Assembly (NCBI RefSeq): GCF_003254645.1 | Contig: NZ_PNFD01000001.1 | Span: 248,001-312,000 of the forward strand | Reading direction: 5' to 3' | Source of the DNA: Microbacterium suaedae | GTDB lineage: Bacteria; Actinomycetota; Actinomycetes; Actinomycetales; Microbacteriaceae | DNA: 64,000 nt | Made by a program: the position numbers and the translations under genes | Notes under the pieces: generated by a model | Databases searched by the model: none | The model's input: the letters and a program-made list of their open reading frames with translations, nothing else | What the model was told of the DNA's origin: nothing | Shown here: one piece after another, positions 11,501 through 21,769 of the stretch | Layout of the letters: each line of letters opens with the position of its first letter | Numbering within the stretch: the stretch's first letter is position 1

Positions 11501-12589
11501 GCCGCCGACATCGACATGTCGCGCGTCCCCTCCCACCTGACGATGTCGTTCCGCGCCGTCGACCATCGCGGCCGCGCGGCCGGATCCTCTCGCGATCTGG
11601 CCGATCTGCAGGCCCGCCTGGCGGGCAGGGCGCGCGATTCCGTCGCCCAGCAGCTGGATCGGGCGGCCTCCCGTGCCCCGAAGGGCGAGAGCCCGGCCGC
11701 GCGCGTTGCTCAGGCGCCGGCCGCGCCGAGCATCGAACGGTCCGGGCTCGTGGACTGGACGTTCGGCGAGCTGCCCGAACAGGTCGACACGCGCGTCGCG
11801 GGCGGCGTCGTCCGCGGCTACCCGGCTCTCGTCGACGAGAAGTCATCGGTCGCCGTGCGCGTCGAGGCGACGCCCGAGGAAGCCACGCGCCTCACGCGCG
11901 CCGGACTGCGTCGCCTGCTTCTGCTCACGGTGCCCTCCCCCGTGTCGTACATCCAGGAGCACCTGTCGGCGCAGGAGAAGCTCGCACTGTCGGCCGCGCC
12001 GTATCCGTCGGCGAAGGCCGTGATCGAGGACTGCCGCGCGGCCGCCGCCGATGCATGCCTTGCGCGGCACGGGGCTGTGCGTACGCGGAAGGACTTCGAG
12101 CGGGTGCGCGACGAGGTGAGCGCCGGATCCGTCGACGACGTCTTCGCGGCCGTCTCGCTCGTCGCGAAGATCGTCTCGGCGTGGCGCGAGGTCGAGCGCG
12201 CCCTGAAGAAGGCGAACTCGATGACCCTGCTCGGCGCCCTGAACGATGTGCGCGGCCAGCTCGACGGGCTCGTGCACGCGGGCTTCGTTCGCGGCGCGGG
12301 CATCGATCGGCTGCGCCACCTGCCTCGCTATCTCGAGGCGGCGCACGTCCGCCTCGAGGCGCTGCCGGACAACCCGGGCCGTGACCGGGCGTGGATGACG
12401 GAGTACGAGAAGGCTCACCAGGCATTCGTCGACGCGGGCGGCGCGATCCCCCTTCCTCCGGACGCCGATGAGCGCCTCGTCCGTGCCCGATGGATGCTCG
12501 AGGAGCTGCGCGTCGGCCTGTTCGCCCAGCGCCTCGGCACCGCCGAGACCGTGTCGGTGCAGCGCATCGTGAAGGCGCTGCGCGGCTGA
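8579..12589 (+). CDS. hrpA: ATP-dependent RNA helicase HrpA (DEAH box)
   Basis: A 1336-residue DEAH helicase, the length expected for HrpA. The motor domain holds motif I GATGSGKTTQ (about residues 37-46), motif II DEAH in IIIDEAHERS, motif III SATID, motif V in NVAETSLTVPGI and motif VI QQRSGRAGR. HA2, OB-fold and the long C-terminal DUF3418 region follow, typical of HrpA as opposed to HrpB. It unwinds RNA and is linked in other bacteria to mRNA processing and rescue of stalled ribosomes. It is divergent from the GH92 gene. An insertion of acidic residues (about 207-245) separates the two RecA domains. Confidence 0.95.
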   Translation: MSAAAPVISYPAELPVSAARDEISEAIRDHQVVVVAGATGSGKTTQLPKIALELGRERIAHTQPRRLAARTIAERVAEELQVELGGAVGYKVRFTDQVSDDTRIALMTDGILLNEIHRDRLLTRYDTIIIDEAHERSLNVDFLLGYLKRLLPERPDLKLIITSATIDPESFAAHFASPDGTPAPVIEVSGRTYPVEIRYRPLVASNTAQSETTAPGRQAVDPGAEGADRLRRVEDEAVDERAYDADDEISAIVAALKELDREPSGDVLVFLPGEAEIRDAADAVRGAFQNAAAPTEVLPLYGRLSAAEQHRVFEPSKVAGVRRRVIIATNVAETSLTVPGIKYVVDAGTARISRYASRAKVQRLPIEPISQASAQQRSGRAGRTSDGIAIRLYAHDDFTRRPEFTDPEILRTSLASVVLQMLSLGFGDIQAFPFLTPPDSRGVKAAFDLLVELGAVTLGRGGSEPRLTKIGRQIARLPIDPRFARMLVEATRTGVTDDVLAIVAGLSIQDVRERPEERRGEADEAHARFRDPSSDFLSMLNLWNHLRAKQSELGSSAFRRLVRSEFLNYVRVREWFDVHRQLRSLTRDLGGHGERRSPKAGTSPEGGHPQGDAIHRALLAGLLSQIGVLDERDAKKQKGSRRPAPATFRGARGVTFQIFPGSGLKKAKPRAVMAAELVETSRLFARTVAAIDVAWAEHLAGDLVKRQISEPRWSKDAGAAVASEKVTLFGVEIVSGRRVQFARVDRAAAREMFVRHALVEGEWDPSRLAKPVVRFLRQNADLRRRLEKLEERERRRDILAGDEAVFAFYDARIPSDVFDVRSFEKWWREELQTSPELLTMREADLMDGEATADAREFPTRWTQGDQTLHLAYRFEPGADDDGVTVVVPLALLASLRPDGFDWQVPGLRDELITAMLKALPKAMRRHVVPAADWARTFADELDGSGPEDADGLPELSLATSLARLVQRQANQPVTAADIDMSRVPSHLTMSFRAVDHRGRAAGSSRDLADLQARLAGRARDSVAQQLDRAASRAPKGESPAARVAQAPAAPSIERSGLVDWTFGELPEQVDTRVAGGVVRGYPALVDEKSSVAVRVEATPEEATRLTRAGLRRLLLLTVPSPVSYIQEHLSAQEKLALSAAPYPSAKAVIEDCRAAAADACLARHGAVRTRKDFERVRDEVSAGSVDDVFAAVSLVAKIVSAWREVERALKKANSMTLLGALNDVRGQLDGLVHAGFVRGAGIDRLRHLPRYLEAAHVRLEALPDNPGRDRAWMTEYEKAHQAFVDAGGAIPLPPDADERLVRARWMLEELRVGLFAQRLGTAETVSVQRIVKALRG

Positions 12590-12626
12590 CCGGCCTCGGA
12601 ACTGCACGACAGCGCCCGCTCAGGTA

Positions 12627-14900
<2,274 letters not shown>

Positions 14901-14910
14901 CGCACCGATC

Positions 14911-14944
14911 GAAGGGCCGGATCCCGCCGGGGATCCGGCCCTTC
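14911..14944 (+). terminator. Intrinsic terminator of icd
   Basis: Perfect 15-bp arms at 14911-14925 and 14930-14944 surround a GCCG loop, starting 10 nt after the icd stop. A pyrimidine-rich stretch follows. Confidence 0.85.
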
Positions 14945-15000
14945 GCGTCCTTCTGCCCCCACCCGCCTCTCGGAGAGGGCAGGCAGCACGCAAGCCCCGA

Positions 15001-15006
15001 TAGGCT
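15001..15006 (+). promoter_or_regulatory. Leaderless -10 box of the Gfo/Idh/MocA gene
   Basis: TAGGCT ends 6 nt before the ATG at 15013. No Shine-Dalgarno sequence is present. Confidence 0.5.
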
Positions 15007-15012
15007 CACCCC

Positions 15013-15990
15013 ATGGCACTTCGATGGGGCATCCTGGCAACCGGCGGCATCGCGCACGCCTTCGCAAGCGATCTGCGGACGGCGGGTCTCGACATCCAGG
15101 CGGTGGGATCGCGCTCGCAGGAGTCGGCGGATCGCTTCGCCGCGGAGTTCGCGATCCCGAACGCGCACGCATCGTACGAGGCGCTGGTGGCGGATCCCGA
15201 CGTCGACATCGTCTACGTCGCGACGCCGCATCCGATGCATCGCGAGGCGGCGGGGCTCGCGCTCGAGGCGGGCAAGCATGTCCTCGTCGAGAAGGCGCTG
15301 ACGGTGAATCGCCGCGAGGCGGAGGAGCTCCGCGACCTCGCCGCCGAGAAGGGCCTCCTCGTCATGGAGGCGATGTGGACTCGCTACCTTCCGCACATGC
15401 GCCGGATCCACGAGATCCTCGATGCGGGCACGCTCGGCGAGGTGCGCACGATCTTCGCCGACCATACACAGGCGCTGCCGACCGATCCCGCGCACCGTCT
15501 CAACGCGCTCGAGCTCGGCGGAGGGGCCCTGCTCGATCTCGGGATCTATCCCATCTCGTTCGCGTGGGACGTTCTCGGCGCGCCCGCAACGATCCAGGCG
15601 ACGGCACGCCTCGGCGAAACGGGAGCCGACACCGAGGTCGCGACGCTGATGACGCACGCGTCGGGCGCCGTGTCGACGACGCTCTCGTCCTCTCGTGGTG
15701 CCGGTCCGAACACGGCGCACATCGTCGGGTCCGAAGCACGGATCGACATCGATCGCGTCTGGTACGCCCAGGCGTCGTTCACGGTGACGTCGCGCGACGG
15801 CGAGGTGCTCGAGCGCTTCGAGGAGCGCGCCGACGGCCGGGGCATGTACTTCCAGGCGCTCGCGGCCGAGCGCGTCGTCGCGGAGAGCCTCGGCGCGCCT
15901 GCCGAGCTGCCGATCGACGAGAGCGTCGAGATCATGGGCGCGCTCGACGAGATCCGTCGGCAGATCGGGGTCTCGTACCCCGGGGAGTAA
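15013..15990 (+). CDS. Gfo/Idh/MocA family NAD(P)-dependent oxidoreductase (dihydrodiol dehydrogenase-like)
   Basis: A 325-residue protein with an N-terminal Rossmann fold (WGILATGGIAHAFASDL, residues about 4-20). The dinucleotide-domain signature EKAL (about residue 95) stands in place of the usual EKP. A C-terminal alpha/beta domain begins around 125. The segment EAMWTRYLPHMRRI is characteristic of the trans-1,2-dihydrodiol/D-xylose dehydrogenase branch of the family. It likely oxidises a sugar or cyclic polyol; the substrate is unknown. It stands alone, between the icd terminator and a palindrome. Confidence 0.8.
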   Translation: MALRWGILATGGIAHAFASDLRTAGLDIQAVGSRSQESADRFAAEFAIPNAHASYEALVADPDVDIVYVATPHPMHREAAGLALEAGKHVLVEKALTVNRREAEELRDLAAEKGLLVMEAMWTRYLPHMRRIHEILDAGTLGEVRTIFADHTQALPTDPAHRLNALELGGGALLDLGIYPISFAWDVLGAPATIQATARLGETGADTEVATLMTHASGAVSTTLSSSRGAGPNTAHIVGSEARIDIDRVWYAQASFTVTSRDGEVLERFEERADGRGMYFQALAAERVVAESLGAPAELPIDESVEIMGALDEIRRQIGVSYPGE

Positions 15991-16002
15991 CGCCACCAGA
16001 TT

Positions 16003-16063
16003 CGGAGATCTCACGAAAAGCGGACTTTCCCACGCGGATCGCCCGAGTTTCGTGAGATCTCCG
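16003..16063. repeat. Long inverted repeat between the oxidoreductase and NYN genes
   Basis: Perfect 16-nt arms at 16003-16018 and 16048-16063 enclose a 29-nt loop. It follows the oxidoreductase stop by 12 nt and precedes the NYN gene's -10 box. Its sequence is unlike the three-copy palindrome, but the scale is similar. It may terminate transcription or be another dispersed repeat. Confidence 0.65.
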
Positions 16064-16082
16064 CGACTCGTGGCAGGGCGCG

Positions 16083-16088
16083 TAGTGT
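16083..16088 (+). promoter_or_regulatory. -10 box of the NYN-domain gene
   Basis: TAGTGT ends 8 nt before the GTG at 16097. The box lies downstream of the inverted repeat, which argues against an in-frame start further upstream at 16052. Confidence 0.4.
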
Positions 16089-16096
16089 CGGGGAGT

Positions 16097-17137
16097 GTGA
16101 CGGACACCTCGGACGGCCGCGTGGCCGTGTACCTCGACTTCGACAACATCGTGATGAGCTGGTACGACCGCGTGCACGGTCGCAACTCGTATCATCGCGA
16201 CCGAGCGCGGATCGCGCAGGATCCGACCGAGCCCGAGATCGCCGCGCGACTCGCGGCCGCAACCGTCGATGTCGGCGCGATCATCGACTTCGCCGCCAGC
16301 TACGGCACACTCGTGCTGACGCGCGCATACGCCGACTGGTCGTCGCCCGTCAACGCGATCTACCGTCGCCAGCTCGTGGCGCGCGCGGTCGACCTCGTGC
16401 AGCTGTTCCCGGCCGCGGCCTACGCGAAGAACGGTGCTGACATCCGGCTCGCGGTCGACGCGGTCGAGGACATGTTCCGCCTTCCCGACCTGACGCACGT
16501 CGCGATCGTCGCCGGAGACAGCGACTATGTGCCGCTCGCGCAGCGGTGCCGCCGGCTCGGTCGCTACGTCATCGGACTCGGTGTCGCGGGATCCACCGCG
16601 AAGTCGCTCGCGGCCGCCTGCGACGAGTTCGAGCCGTACGACATGCTGCCGGGCGTGCCTGAGCTCCCGAAGGCGCAGAAGCAGGAGACGAAGCGGCGCG
16701 AGAAGGCGGGATCGGAGGCGTCGTCCGATGAGAAGGCCGACGACCGGACCGAGCAGAAGCCGGCCCGCCGTCGCCGTTCGCAGAAGCCGGCCGATCCCCC
16801 CGCCGCGGCGGACGAGGAGACCCCCGAGGATGCCGCTTCGGCCCCCGTCGATGCGACGGTCGACTTCCTGCCCGCGTTCGACGAGACGCCGCCCGAGGAT
16901 CTCCACGCCGTCGCGTCGAACCTGCTCGAGCGTGCCCTGCGGGTCGGCCAGGACAAGGGCGACGACCAGGGCTTCCTGTACGCGTCCGCCGTCAAGCAGC
17001 ACATTCGACGGATGGATCCCTCCTTCAGCGAGAAGGCCCTCGGGTACCGCTCGTTCAACGACTTCCTGACCTCGCGTGAGAACCTCGCCGAGCTGCGGGA
17101 GTCCGGCCACGAGAGGCTCGTGCGGCTGAAGCAGTAG
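16097..17137 (+). CDS. NYN-domain (LabA/PIN-like) putative RNase with C-terminal OST-HTH/LOTUS domain
   Basis: A 346-residue protein. The N-terminal NYN domain, a PIN-like nuclease fold, shows YLDFDNIV near residue 15, a basic middle and AGDSDYVPLAQ near 135, placing acidic metal ligands as in active family members. A charged, low-complexity linker of about 70 residues (KAQKQETKRREKAGSEASSD onward) leads to a C-terminal OST-HTH/LOTUS-type RNA-binding domain ending RESGHERLVRLKQ. This layout suggests an RNA-processing enzyme, but no target is known. The GTG at 16097 is chosen because the longer frame's start at 16052 lies inside the inverted repeat. It is monocistronic. Confidence 0.8.
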   Translation: MTDTSDGRVAVYLDFDNIVMSWYDRVHGRNSYHRDRARIAQDPTEPEIAARLAAATVDVGAIIDFAASYGTLVLTRAYADWSSPVNAIYRRQLVARAVDLVQLFPAAAYAKNGADIRLAVDAVEDMFRLPDLTHVAIVAGDSDYVPLAQRCRRLGRYVIGLGVAGSTAKSLAAACDEFEPYDMLPGVPELPKAQKQETKRREKAGSEASSDEKADDRTEQKPARRRRSQKPADPPAAADEETPEDAASAPVDATVDFLPAFDETPPEDLHAVASNLLERALRVGQDKGDDQGFLYASAVKQHIRRMDPSFSEKALGYRSFNDFLTSRENLAELRESGHERLVRLKQ

Positions 17138-17165
17138 GGCGCTTCCGCCAGCCTCGAACACCTGC

Positions 17166-17194
17166 TTGCTCGGTCATCGGCGAACTGTTACGCT
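17166..17194 (+). promoter_or_regulatory. Promoter of the pectin-oligomer importer operon
   Basis: TTGCTC at 17166-17171 and TACGCT at 17189-17194 are 17 nt apart. A LacI-type operator begins 6 nt downstream, where a bound repressor would block initiation. Confidence 0.5.
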
Positions 17195-17199
17195 CTCGA

Positions 17200-17211
17200 G
17201 AAACCGGTTCC
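17200..17211. promoter_or_regulatory. LacI-type operator GAAACCGGTTCC (pectin regulon site 1)
   Basis: One mismatch from the perfect palindrome GAAACCGGTTTC. Flanks extend the symmetry (CTCGA on the left, CCGAG on the right). Near-identical sites occur at 30468, 32487, 32557 and 32651, all in control regions of this island, which encodes a LacI regulator at 27915-28931. Confidence 0.75.
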
Positions 17212-17277
17212 CGAGATGATCGCAAAGTCGCGCACTTCCCGAACCGGCATTGAGATCGAACGCAGAGAGGCGAACCG

Positions 17278-17316
17278 ATGAAGGCGATCCAGCGTGACCA
17301 GGAGCTTCCGCGATGA
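17278..17316 (+). CDS. Possible 12-residue leader peptide overlapping the importer start
   Basis: The short frame MKAIQRDQELPR begins with ATG 4-5 nt after an AGAGAGGCG ribosome-binding sequence. It stops in the ATGA that starts the downstream permease, so the two would be translationally coupled. Its own interior supplies the GGAG site of the permease. It may tune translation or be fortuitous. No similarity to a known attenuator peptide is recognised. Confidence 0.3.
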   Translation: MKAIQRDQELPR

Positions 17317-18302
17317 GCGGTCCCGCCGCCCCCGTCGTGACGCCCGTCACCGAGCACCTCAGCACATCTGCCGCTCCGACGATCACTCGGCGCGGCGGAG
17401 GCTGGCGGAACTCATACGTATGGCGGCACCGCACCCTCTATCTGATGGTGCTCCCCGGCGTCGCGTACTTCCTCATCTTCAAGTACCTGCCGATGGGCGG
17501 CCTCGTCATGGCCTTCCAGAACTTCTCTCCCTATCTGGGGATCCTGGGGAGCCCGTGGGTCGGCTTCGAGCACTTCGTCCGCTTCTTCACCACGGACACG
17601 TTCCTCCTTCTGCTCGGCAACACCGTCACGATCTCGCTGCTGCTGCTGCTCTTCGCCTTCCCGATCCCGATCGTGCTTGCACTTCTCCTCAACGAGGTGC
17701 GCACGAAGGTGTTCCAGCGCACGGTGCAGACGGTCATCTACCTGCCGCACTTCATGTCGTGGGTCATCGTCGTCTCGCTCTTCTACGTGCTGTTCACGAC
17801 CGACGGCGGCAGCATCAACAACGTCATCGTCTCGCTCGGCGGAGAGCCGATCGCGTTCCTCACGGATCCAGCCTGGCTGCGACCGATGTATGTGGCACAG
17901 GAGGTCTGGAAGACCGCCGGATGGGGCACGATCGTCTATCTCGCCGCGATGACGGCCGTCGACATGCAGCTGTATGAGGCCGCCGAGATCGACGGCGCGG
18001 GCCGCTGGCGCCAGACGTGGCACATCACCCTGCCGGCGATCCGCCCGACGATCATCGTCATGTTCATCCTGTCGATCGGCGACTTCCTCGAGCTCGGGTT
18101 CGAGCACATGTTCCTCGTGCTCAACTCACTCAACCGCGAGGTCGGCGAGATCTTCGACACGTACGTGTACGTCACCGGGATCCAGAACGGGCAGATGAGC
18201 TACGCCGCAGCCGTCGGCCTCTTCAAGGGGCTCGTCGGCCTGCTGCTCGTCGTCATGGCGAACAAGATGGCCAAGCGCTTCGGCGAAGAGGGCGTGTACT
18301 GA
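17313..18302 (+). CDS. ABC transporter permease, LplB type (carbohydrate/polysaccharide uptake)
   Basis: A 329-residue inner-membrane permease with six hydrophobic segments and the ATPase-docking EAA loop EAAEIDGAGRWRQTW in the last third. The YLMVLPGVAYFLIFKYLPMGG start is typical of LplB/YtcP-like permeases, which carry pectin- and glycan-derived oligosaccharides. It pairs with the LplC-type permease at 22220 and the lipoprotein at 18961. No ATPase gene is present, so a shared MsmK-type ATPase elsewhere is expected. It is first in an operon controlled by the GAAACCGGTTCC operator and overlaps the next gene by 1 nt. Confidence 0.88.
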   Translation: MSGPAAPVVTPVTEHLSTSAAPTITRRGGGWRNSYVWRHRTLYLMVLPGVAYFLIFKYLPMGGLVMAFQNFSPYLGILGSPWVGFEHFVRFFTTDTFLLLLGNTVTISLLLLLFAFPIPIVLALLLNEVRTKVFQRTVQTVIYLPHFMSWVIVVSLFYVLFTTDGGSINNVIVSLGGEPIAFLTDPAWLRPMYVAQEVWKTAGWGTIVYLAAMTAVDMQLYEAAEIDGAGRWRQTWHITLPAIRPTIIVMFILSIGDFLELGFEHMFLVLNSLNREVGEIFDTYVYVTGIQNGQMSYAAAVGLFKGLVGLLLVVMANKMAKRFGEEGVY

Positions 18303-18964
18303 TGCTCTCCTACGAGGGATTGATGCGCATCAACACCGTCCTCACGGGGGTGTATCGCATGGCCTACCTCAGTCTGCTCTGGCTCCTCGGTGTCTTCGCC
18401 GGTCTCGTCGTCTTCGGCATCGGTCCCTCCTCGTATGCTCTCGCCGCGTACGTCGACGGCTGGTTCCGTCGTGGCGATGTGCCTCCGGTCGCCCGCACGT
18501 TCGCCGCGAACTTCCGCGCCGACTTCTGGCGCTCGTGCACGGTGGGCTGGATCCTCCTGGCCGCCGGCGCGATCATCGTGACGAATCTCTTCTCCGTCGA
18601 GATCTGGGCGATCCAGTTCGCGAACGTCGTCGCCCTCTTCGTCCTCGTCGTCGCGGCCGCATACGTCTTCCCGATCGCCGCTGCGACCGACATCACAGCC
18701 GTGCACCGGCGCCTCGGCGCCGCGCTTCTGGTCGGCTTCGGATCGCTCCACTGGACGATCATCGCCCTCGCCGCATCGGGCGGCGTGCTCTGGTTGATGT
18801 GGCAGTTCGCCGCGCCGCTTCTGATCGTCTTCGGCATCGGGATCCCCTCGGCGGCCTTCGGGCTCGTCACGCGAAGCGTGTTCCGCCAGCTGGCGGACGA
18901 GACCACGACCCCTTCCCACCACCCCGTTCCGCATCGGAACACCGCGAGAGGAATCACAGAATGA
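18302..18964 (+). CDS. YesL-like DUF624 membrane protein
   Basis: A 220-residue protein with about five membrane segments and the DUF624 layout: short cytosolic N-terminus, LLWLLGVFAGLVVFGIGPS and a C-terminal pair of helices. DUF624/YesL proteins accompany LplB/LplC-type importers, for example in the rhamnogalacturonan genes of Bacillus subtilis. Their molecular job is unsettled. The ATG shares a base with the upstream stop (TGATG), and the 3' end overlaps the next start (ATGA), so it is translated as part of the importer operon. Confidence 0.75.
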   Translation: MLSYEGLMRINTVLTGVYRMAYLSLLWLLGVFAGLVVFGIGPSSYALAAYVDGWFRRGDVPPVARTFAANFRADFWRSCTVGWILLAAGAIIVTNLFSVEIWAIQFANVVALFVLVVAAAYVFPIAAATDITAVHRRLGAALLVGFGSLHWTIIALAASGGVLWLMWQFAAPLLIVFGIGIPSAAFGLVTRSVFRQLADETTTPSHHPVPHRNTARGITE

Positions 18965-20466
18965 AGATGCACCGCAGGCTCGGAATCAGCGTTGCTTCCG
19001 CAGCCGTCGCCGCCGTCGCCCTCACGGGTTGCGGAGCCGGCGGCGGTTCGAGCGATGGCCCGAAGACGAGCGTCACATGGATGACCATCCTCCACACGCC
19101 CACAACTCCCGAGACGGATGGCGTCATCGAAACCGCCCTCGAGGAACACACAGGATTCGACATCGACTTCCAGTGGATCCCTTCGGCGTCGATGGATGAG
19201 AAGCTCAACGCGGCCATCGCCTCTGACACGCTCGCCGATGTCGTGGCCATGCCGACACCCGACAGCTCCACCCTGCGCCGCGCGTTGGCGTCCGGACAGT
19301 TCTGGGACGTTGAGGAGTACCTCGACGATTTCCCGAACCTCGCCGAGATCGATCCGCAGACGCTCGAAGCCGCGAAGATCGACGGACACCTCTACGGCGT
19401 GCCCCGCCAGCAGGTGAAGGCACGGTACGGAGTTCTCGTGCGTCAGGACTGGCTCGACAACCTCGGCCTCGACGTGCCGCACACGATCGACGAGCTCGCA
19501 GAGGTCGCGCGCGCATTCACCGAGGACGACCCCGACGGGAACGGCAAGGACGACACGACGGGATTCTATGACCGCAGCGAGAGCTTCGACTACAACTTCC
19601 GCACCCTGTCCGGATACTTCGGAGCTGGCAGCAAGTTCGAGCTGAACGACAACGGCGAGGTGGTCCCGAGTTTCACTACCGATGCATTCAAGGAGGCTAT
19701 GGAGTGGTATCGGGGCCTCTACGAAGACGGTGCCGTCAACAACGAGTTCGTGACCGTCCAGAAGTCGAATCAACGCGATGCGATCGCACAGAACAAGGGC
19801 GGAATGGTCGTCACAGGGTTGTTCGACGCGAGCAACCTGCTGGCACTGGGCCAGAGCGCGGATCCCGACACTCCGATGGAATGGGCGCTCGTCAGCGACA
19901 TCACGTACGACGGCGGACCGCGCCGCGTGCTGTCTGACACGAACGGGGGCCTCGGCGGGTGGTACGCCATCCCGAAGTCGCAGATCAAGACCGAGGAGGA
20001 CCTGCGCGCTGTGCTCGGGTTCCTCGACAGTCTCCTCGACAAGGAAGCCTTCGACCTCATGACGAACGGCATCGAGGGCACACACTATGAGCTCAACGAG
20101 GACGGGGTCGTGACGATCCTCGACCAGCCCACGTGGGAGCAGGAGGTACAGCCGTTCGCCTCGTCGCGCATGTCCGACAAGGTCGTCACCTATGCGAGCA
20201 CGACGCCCTATGTGAACGAAGCGCATGAACTGATGGCGGAGCAGGAGGAGTTCGCCGTCATCAATGTCGCCCAGTCGCTCACCTCCGAGACCTACGACTC
20301 TCGCTGGACCGAGCTCGAACAGGACGCCCGCGACGCGTACAACAAGTACATCGTCGGTCAGATCGAGATGTCCGACTATGAGGCCGCGATGGACAAGATC
20401 GCGGGCCAGGGTCTTGACCAGATCACCGAGGAGTTCACCGCCTCGTACGAAGCCGCGAACGGCTGA
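18961..20466 (+). CDS. Extracellular solute-binding lipoprotein, LipO/YtcQ type
   Basis: A 501-residue substrate-binding lipoprotein. A basic N-terminus and hydrophobic run end in the lipobox LTGC with Cys24, so the mature protein is lipid-anchored outside the membrane. The large size and segments such as TSVTWMTILHTPTTPETD, DGHLYGVPRQ and GKDDTTGFYDRSE fit the family-1 binders that serve LplBC importers and bind plant-glycan oligosaccharides. Flanked by both permeases and by GH28 and CE8-CE12 genes, it probably captures pectic oligomers. It overlaps the DUF624 gene by 4 nt. Confidence 0.88.
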   Translation: MKMHRRLGISVASAAVAAVALTGCGAGGGSSDGPKTSVTWMTILHTPTTPETDGVIETALEEHTGFDIDFQWIPSASMDEKLNAAIASDTLADVVAMPTPDSSTLRRALASGQFWDVEEYLDDFPNLAEIDPQTLEAAKIDGHLYGVPRQQVKARYGVLVRQDWLDNLGLDVPHTIDELAEVARAFTEDDPDGNGKDDTTGFYDRSESFDYNFRTLSGYFGAGSKFELNDNGEVVPSFTTDAFKEAMEWYRGLYEDGAVNNEFVTVQKSNQRDAIAQNKGGMVVTGLFDASNLLALGQSADPDTPMEWALVSDITYDGGPRRVLSDTNGGLGGWYAIPKSQIKTEEDLRAVLGFLDSLLDKEAFDLMTNGIEGTHYELNEDGVVTILDQPTWEQEVQPFASSRMSDKVVTYASTTPYVNEAHELMAEQEEFAVINVAQSLTSETYDSRWTELEQDARDAYNKYIVGQIEMSDYEAAMDKIAGQGLDQITEEFTASYEAANG

Positions 20467-20470
20467 CGCG

Positions 20471-21769
20471 ATGAAGGAGCAGCAGGTGCAGATCACCACG
20501 CGTTCCGCTCTCGACCAGAGGGACCTCGAGACAGCGGAAATCCAGTCGGCGATCGACCGCGCGTCTGAGGCCGGGGGCGGAATCGTCACGATCTCCCCCG
20601 GCGTGCACCGCACCGGTGCTCTGCGCCTGCGCTCCTTCGTCGAGCTTCGGGTGGAGATGGGCGCGACCCTGCAGTTCGTGCCCGATCCCGAGCTGTATCC
20701 GCCGATCGACTCGAGCTGGGAGGGAGCGCCCGCGTGGGTGCACTCCCCCTGCATCTCGGCGCGCGGAGAGACTGACGTCGCCATCACGGGGCTCGGCCGG
20801 ATCGACGGCGGCGGCAGCGGCTGGTGGCACGCGTTCCGATACGACCGATCCTCGCTCGCGCATCCCCGACCGACGCTCCTCGGCTTCGAGGGGTGCACGC
20901 GCGTGACCGTCAGCGACCTGACACTCACCGCCTCACCCAGCTGGACTGTCCACCCCATGCGGTGCGACGACGTCCGCGTCTCCGGGGTCCGCATCATCAA
21001 CCCGCCCGATTCACCGAATACCGACGGGATCAATCCCGAATCGAGTCGGAACGTGCGCATCACGGCGTGCCACATCGACGTCGGCGACGACTGCATCGCG
21101 ATCAAGGCGGGAACGGAGCGCGCCGACGCGCCGCCGGCCTGCGAGAACGTCGTGATCGCGAACTGCACGATGCTGCACGGCCACGGCGGCGTCGTGATCG
21201 GCAGCGAGATGACCGGCGGCGTGCGCGGCGTCGTCATCAGCGACTGCGTCTTCGACGGCACCGACCGCGGAATCCGCCTCAAGACCCGTCGCGGCCGCGG
21301 TGGCGTCGTCGAAGACGTCCGTGTCTCGAACATCGTCATGCGCGACGTCGCCTGCCCCGTCGTGATCAATCCCTTCTACTTCTGCGGCCCCGATGGGAAG
21401 GCGCCCCGCGTCTCCGACCGCGCCGCGCTCACGATCGACGACGGTACGCCCGCAATCCGCCGGATCCACGTCTCGAATCTGTCGGCGACGGGCGTGACCT
21501 CCTGCGCGGGCTTTCTCTCCGGGCTCCCCGAGCGACCCCTGACGGACATCGTGCTCGACGACGTCGCGATCACCTACGCCGAGGATCCCGCGCCCTCCGT
21601 CCCTGCGATGGCCGACGGCGTTCCGGAGATGGCGGCGGCCGGATTCCGCATCGCCTTCGCCACGCAGGCTCGGCTCTCGCGCGTGAGTCTCACGGGAGTC
21701 GTCGGTGCCGCAATCGTCGACGATGACGCCGAGGTCCGCATGAGCGAGGTGACGATCCATGAGCGCTGA
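20471..21769 (+). CDS. GH28 polygalacturonase, apparently intracellular
   Basis: A 432-residue right-handed beta-helix protein of the GH28 family, which hydrolyses alpha-1,4-galacturonan. The catalytic signature is complete: NTDGINPES near residue 185, DD in VGDDCIAIK about 20 residues later, the His of GHGGVVIGSE and the RLKTRRG substrate loop. No signal peptide is present, so it should act on imported oligogalacturonides. It may be an exo- or oligomer-specific type, or act on rhamnogalacturonan (not decidable here). It lies 4 nt after the binding-protein gene and overlaps the next gene by 11 nt. Confidence 0.9.
   Translation: MKEQQVQITTRSALDQRDLETAEIQSAIDRASEAGGGIVTISPGVHRTGALRLRSFVELRVEMGATLQFVPDPELYPPIDSSWEGAPAWVHSPCISARGETDVAITGLGRIDGGGSGWWHAFRYDRSSLAHPRPTLLGFEGCTRVTVSDLTLTASPSWTVHPMRCDDVRVSGVRIINPPDSPNTDGINPESSRNVRITACHIDVGDDCIAIKAGTERADAPPACENVVIANCTMLHGHGGVVIGSEMTGGVRGVVISDCVFDGTDRGIRLKTRRGRGGVVEDVRVSNIVMRDVACPVVINPFYFCGPDGKAPRVSDRAALTIDDGTPAIRRIHVSNLSATGVTSCAGFLSGLPERPLTDIVLDDVAITYAEDPAPSVPAMADGVPEMAAAGFRIAFATQARLSRVSLTGVVGAAIVDDDAEVRMSEVTIHER

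Noticed and set aside
18364..21369. A 1001-codon minus-strand open frame opposite the binding protein and GH28
   Set aside because: It is antisense to four tightly overlapping genes with good motifs. Its sequence is not protein-like.
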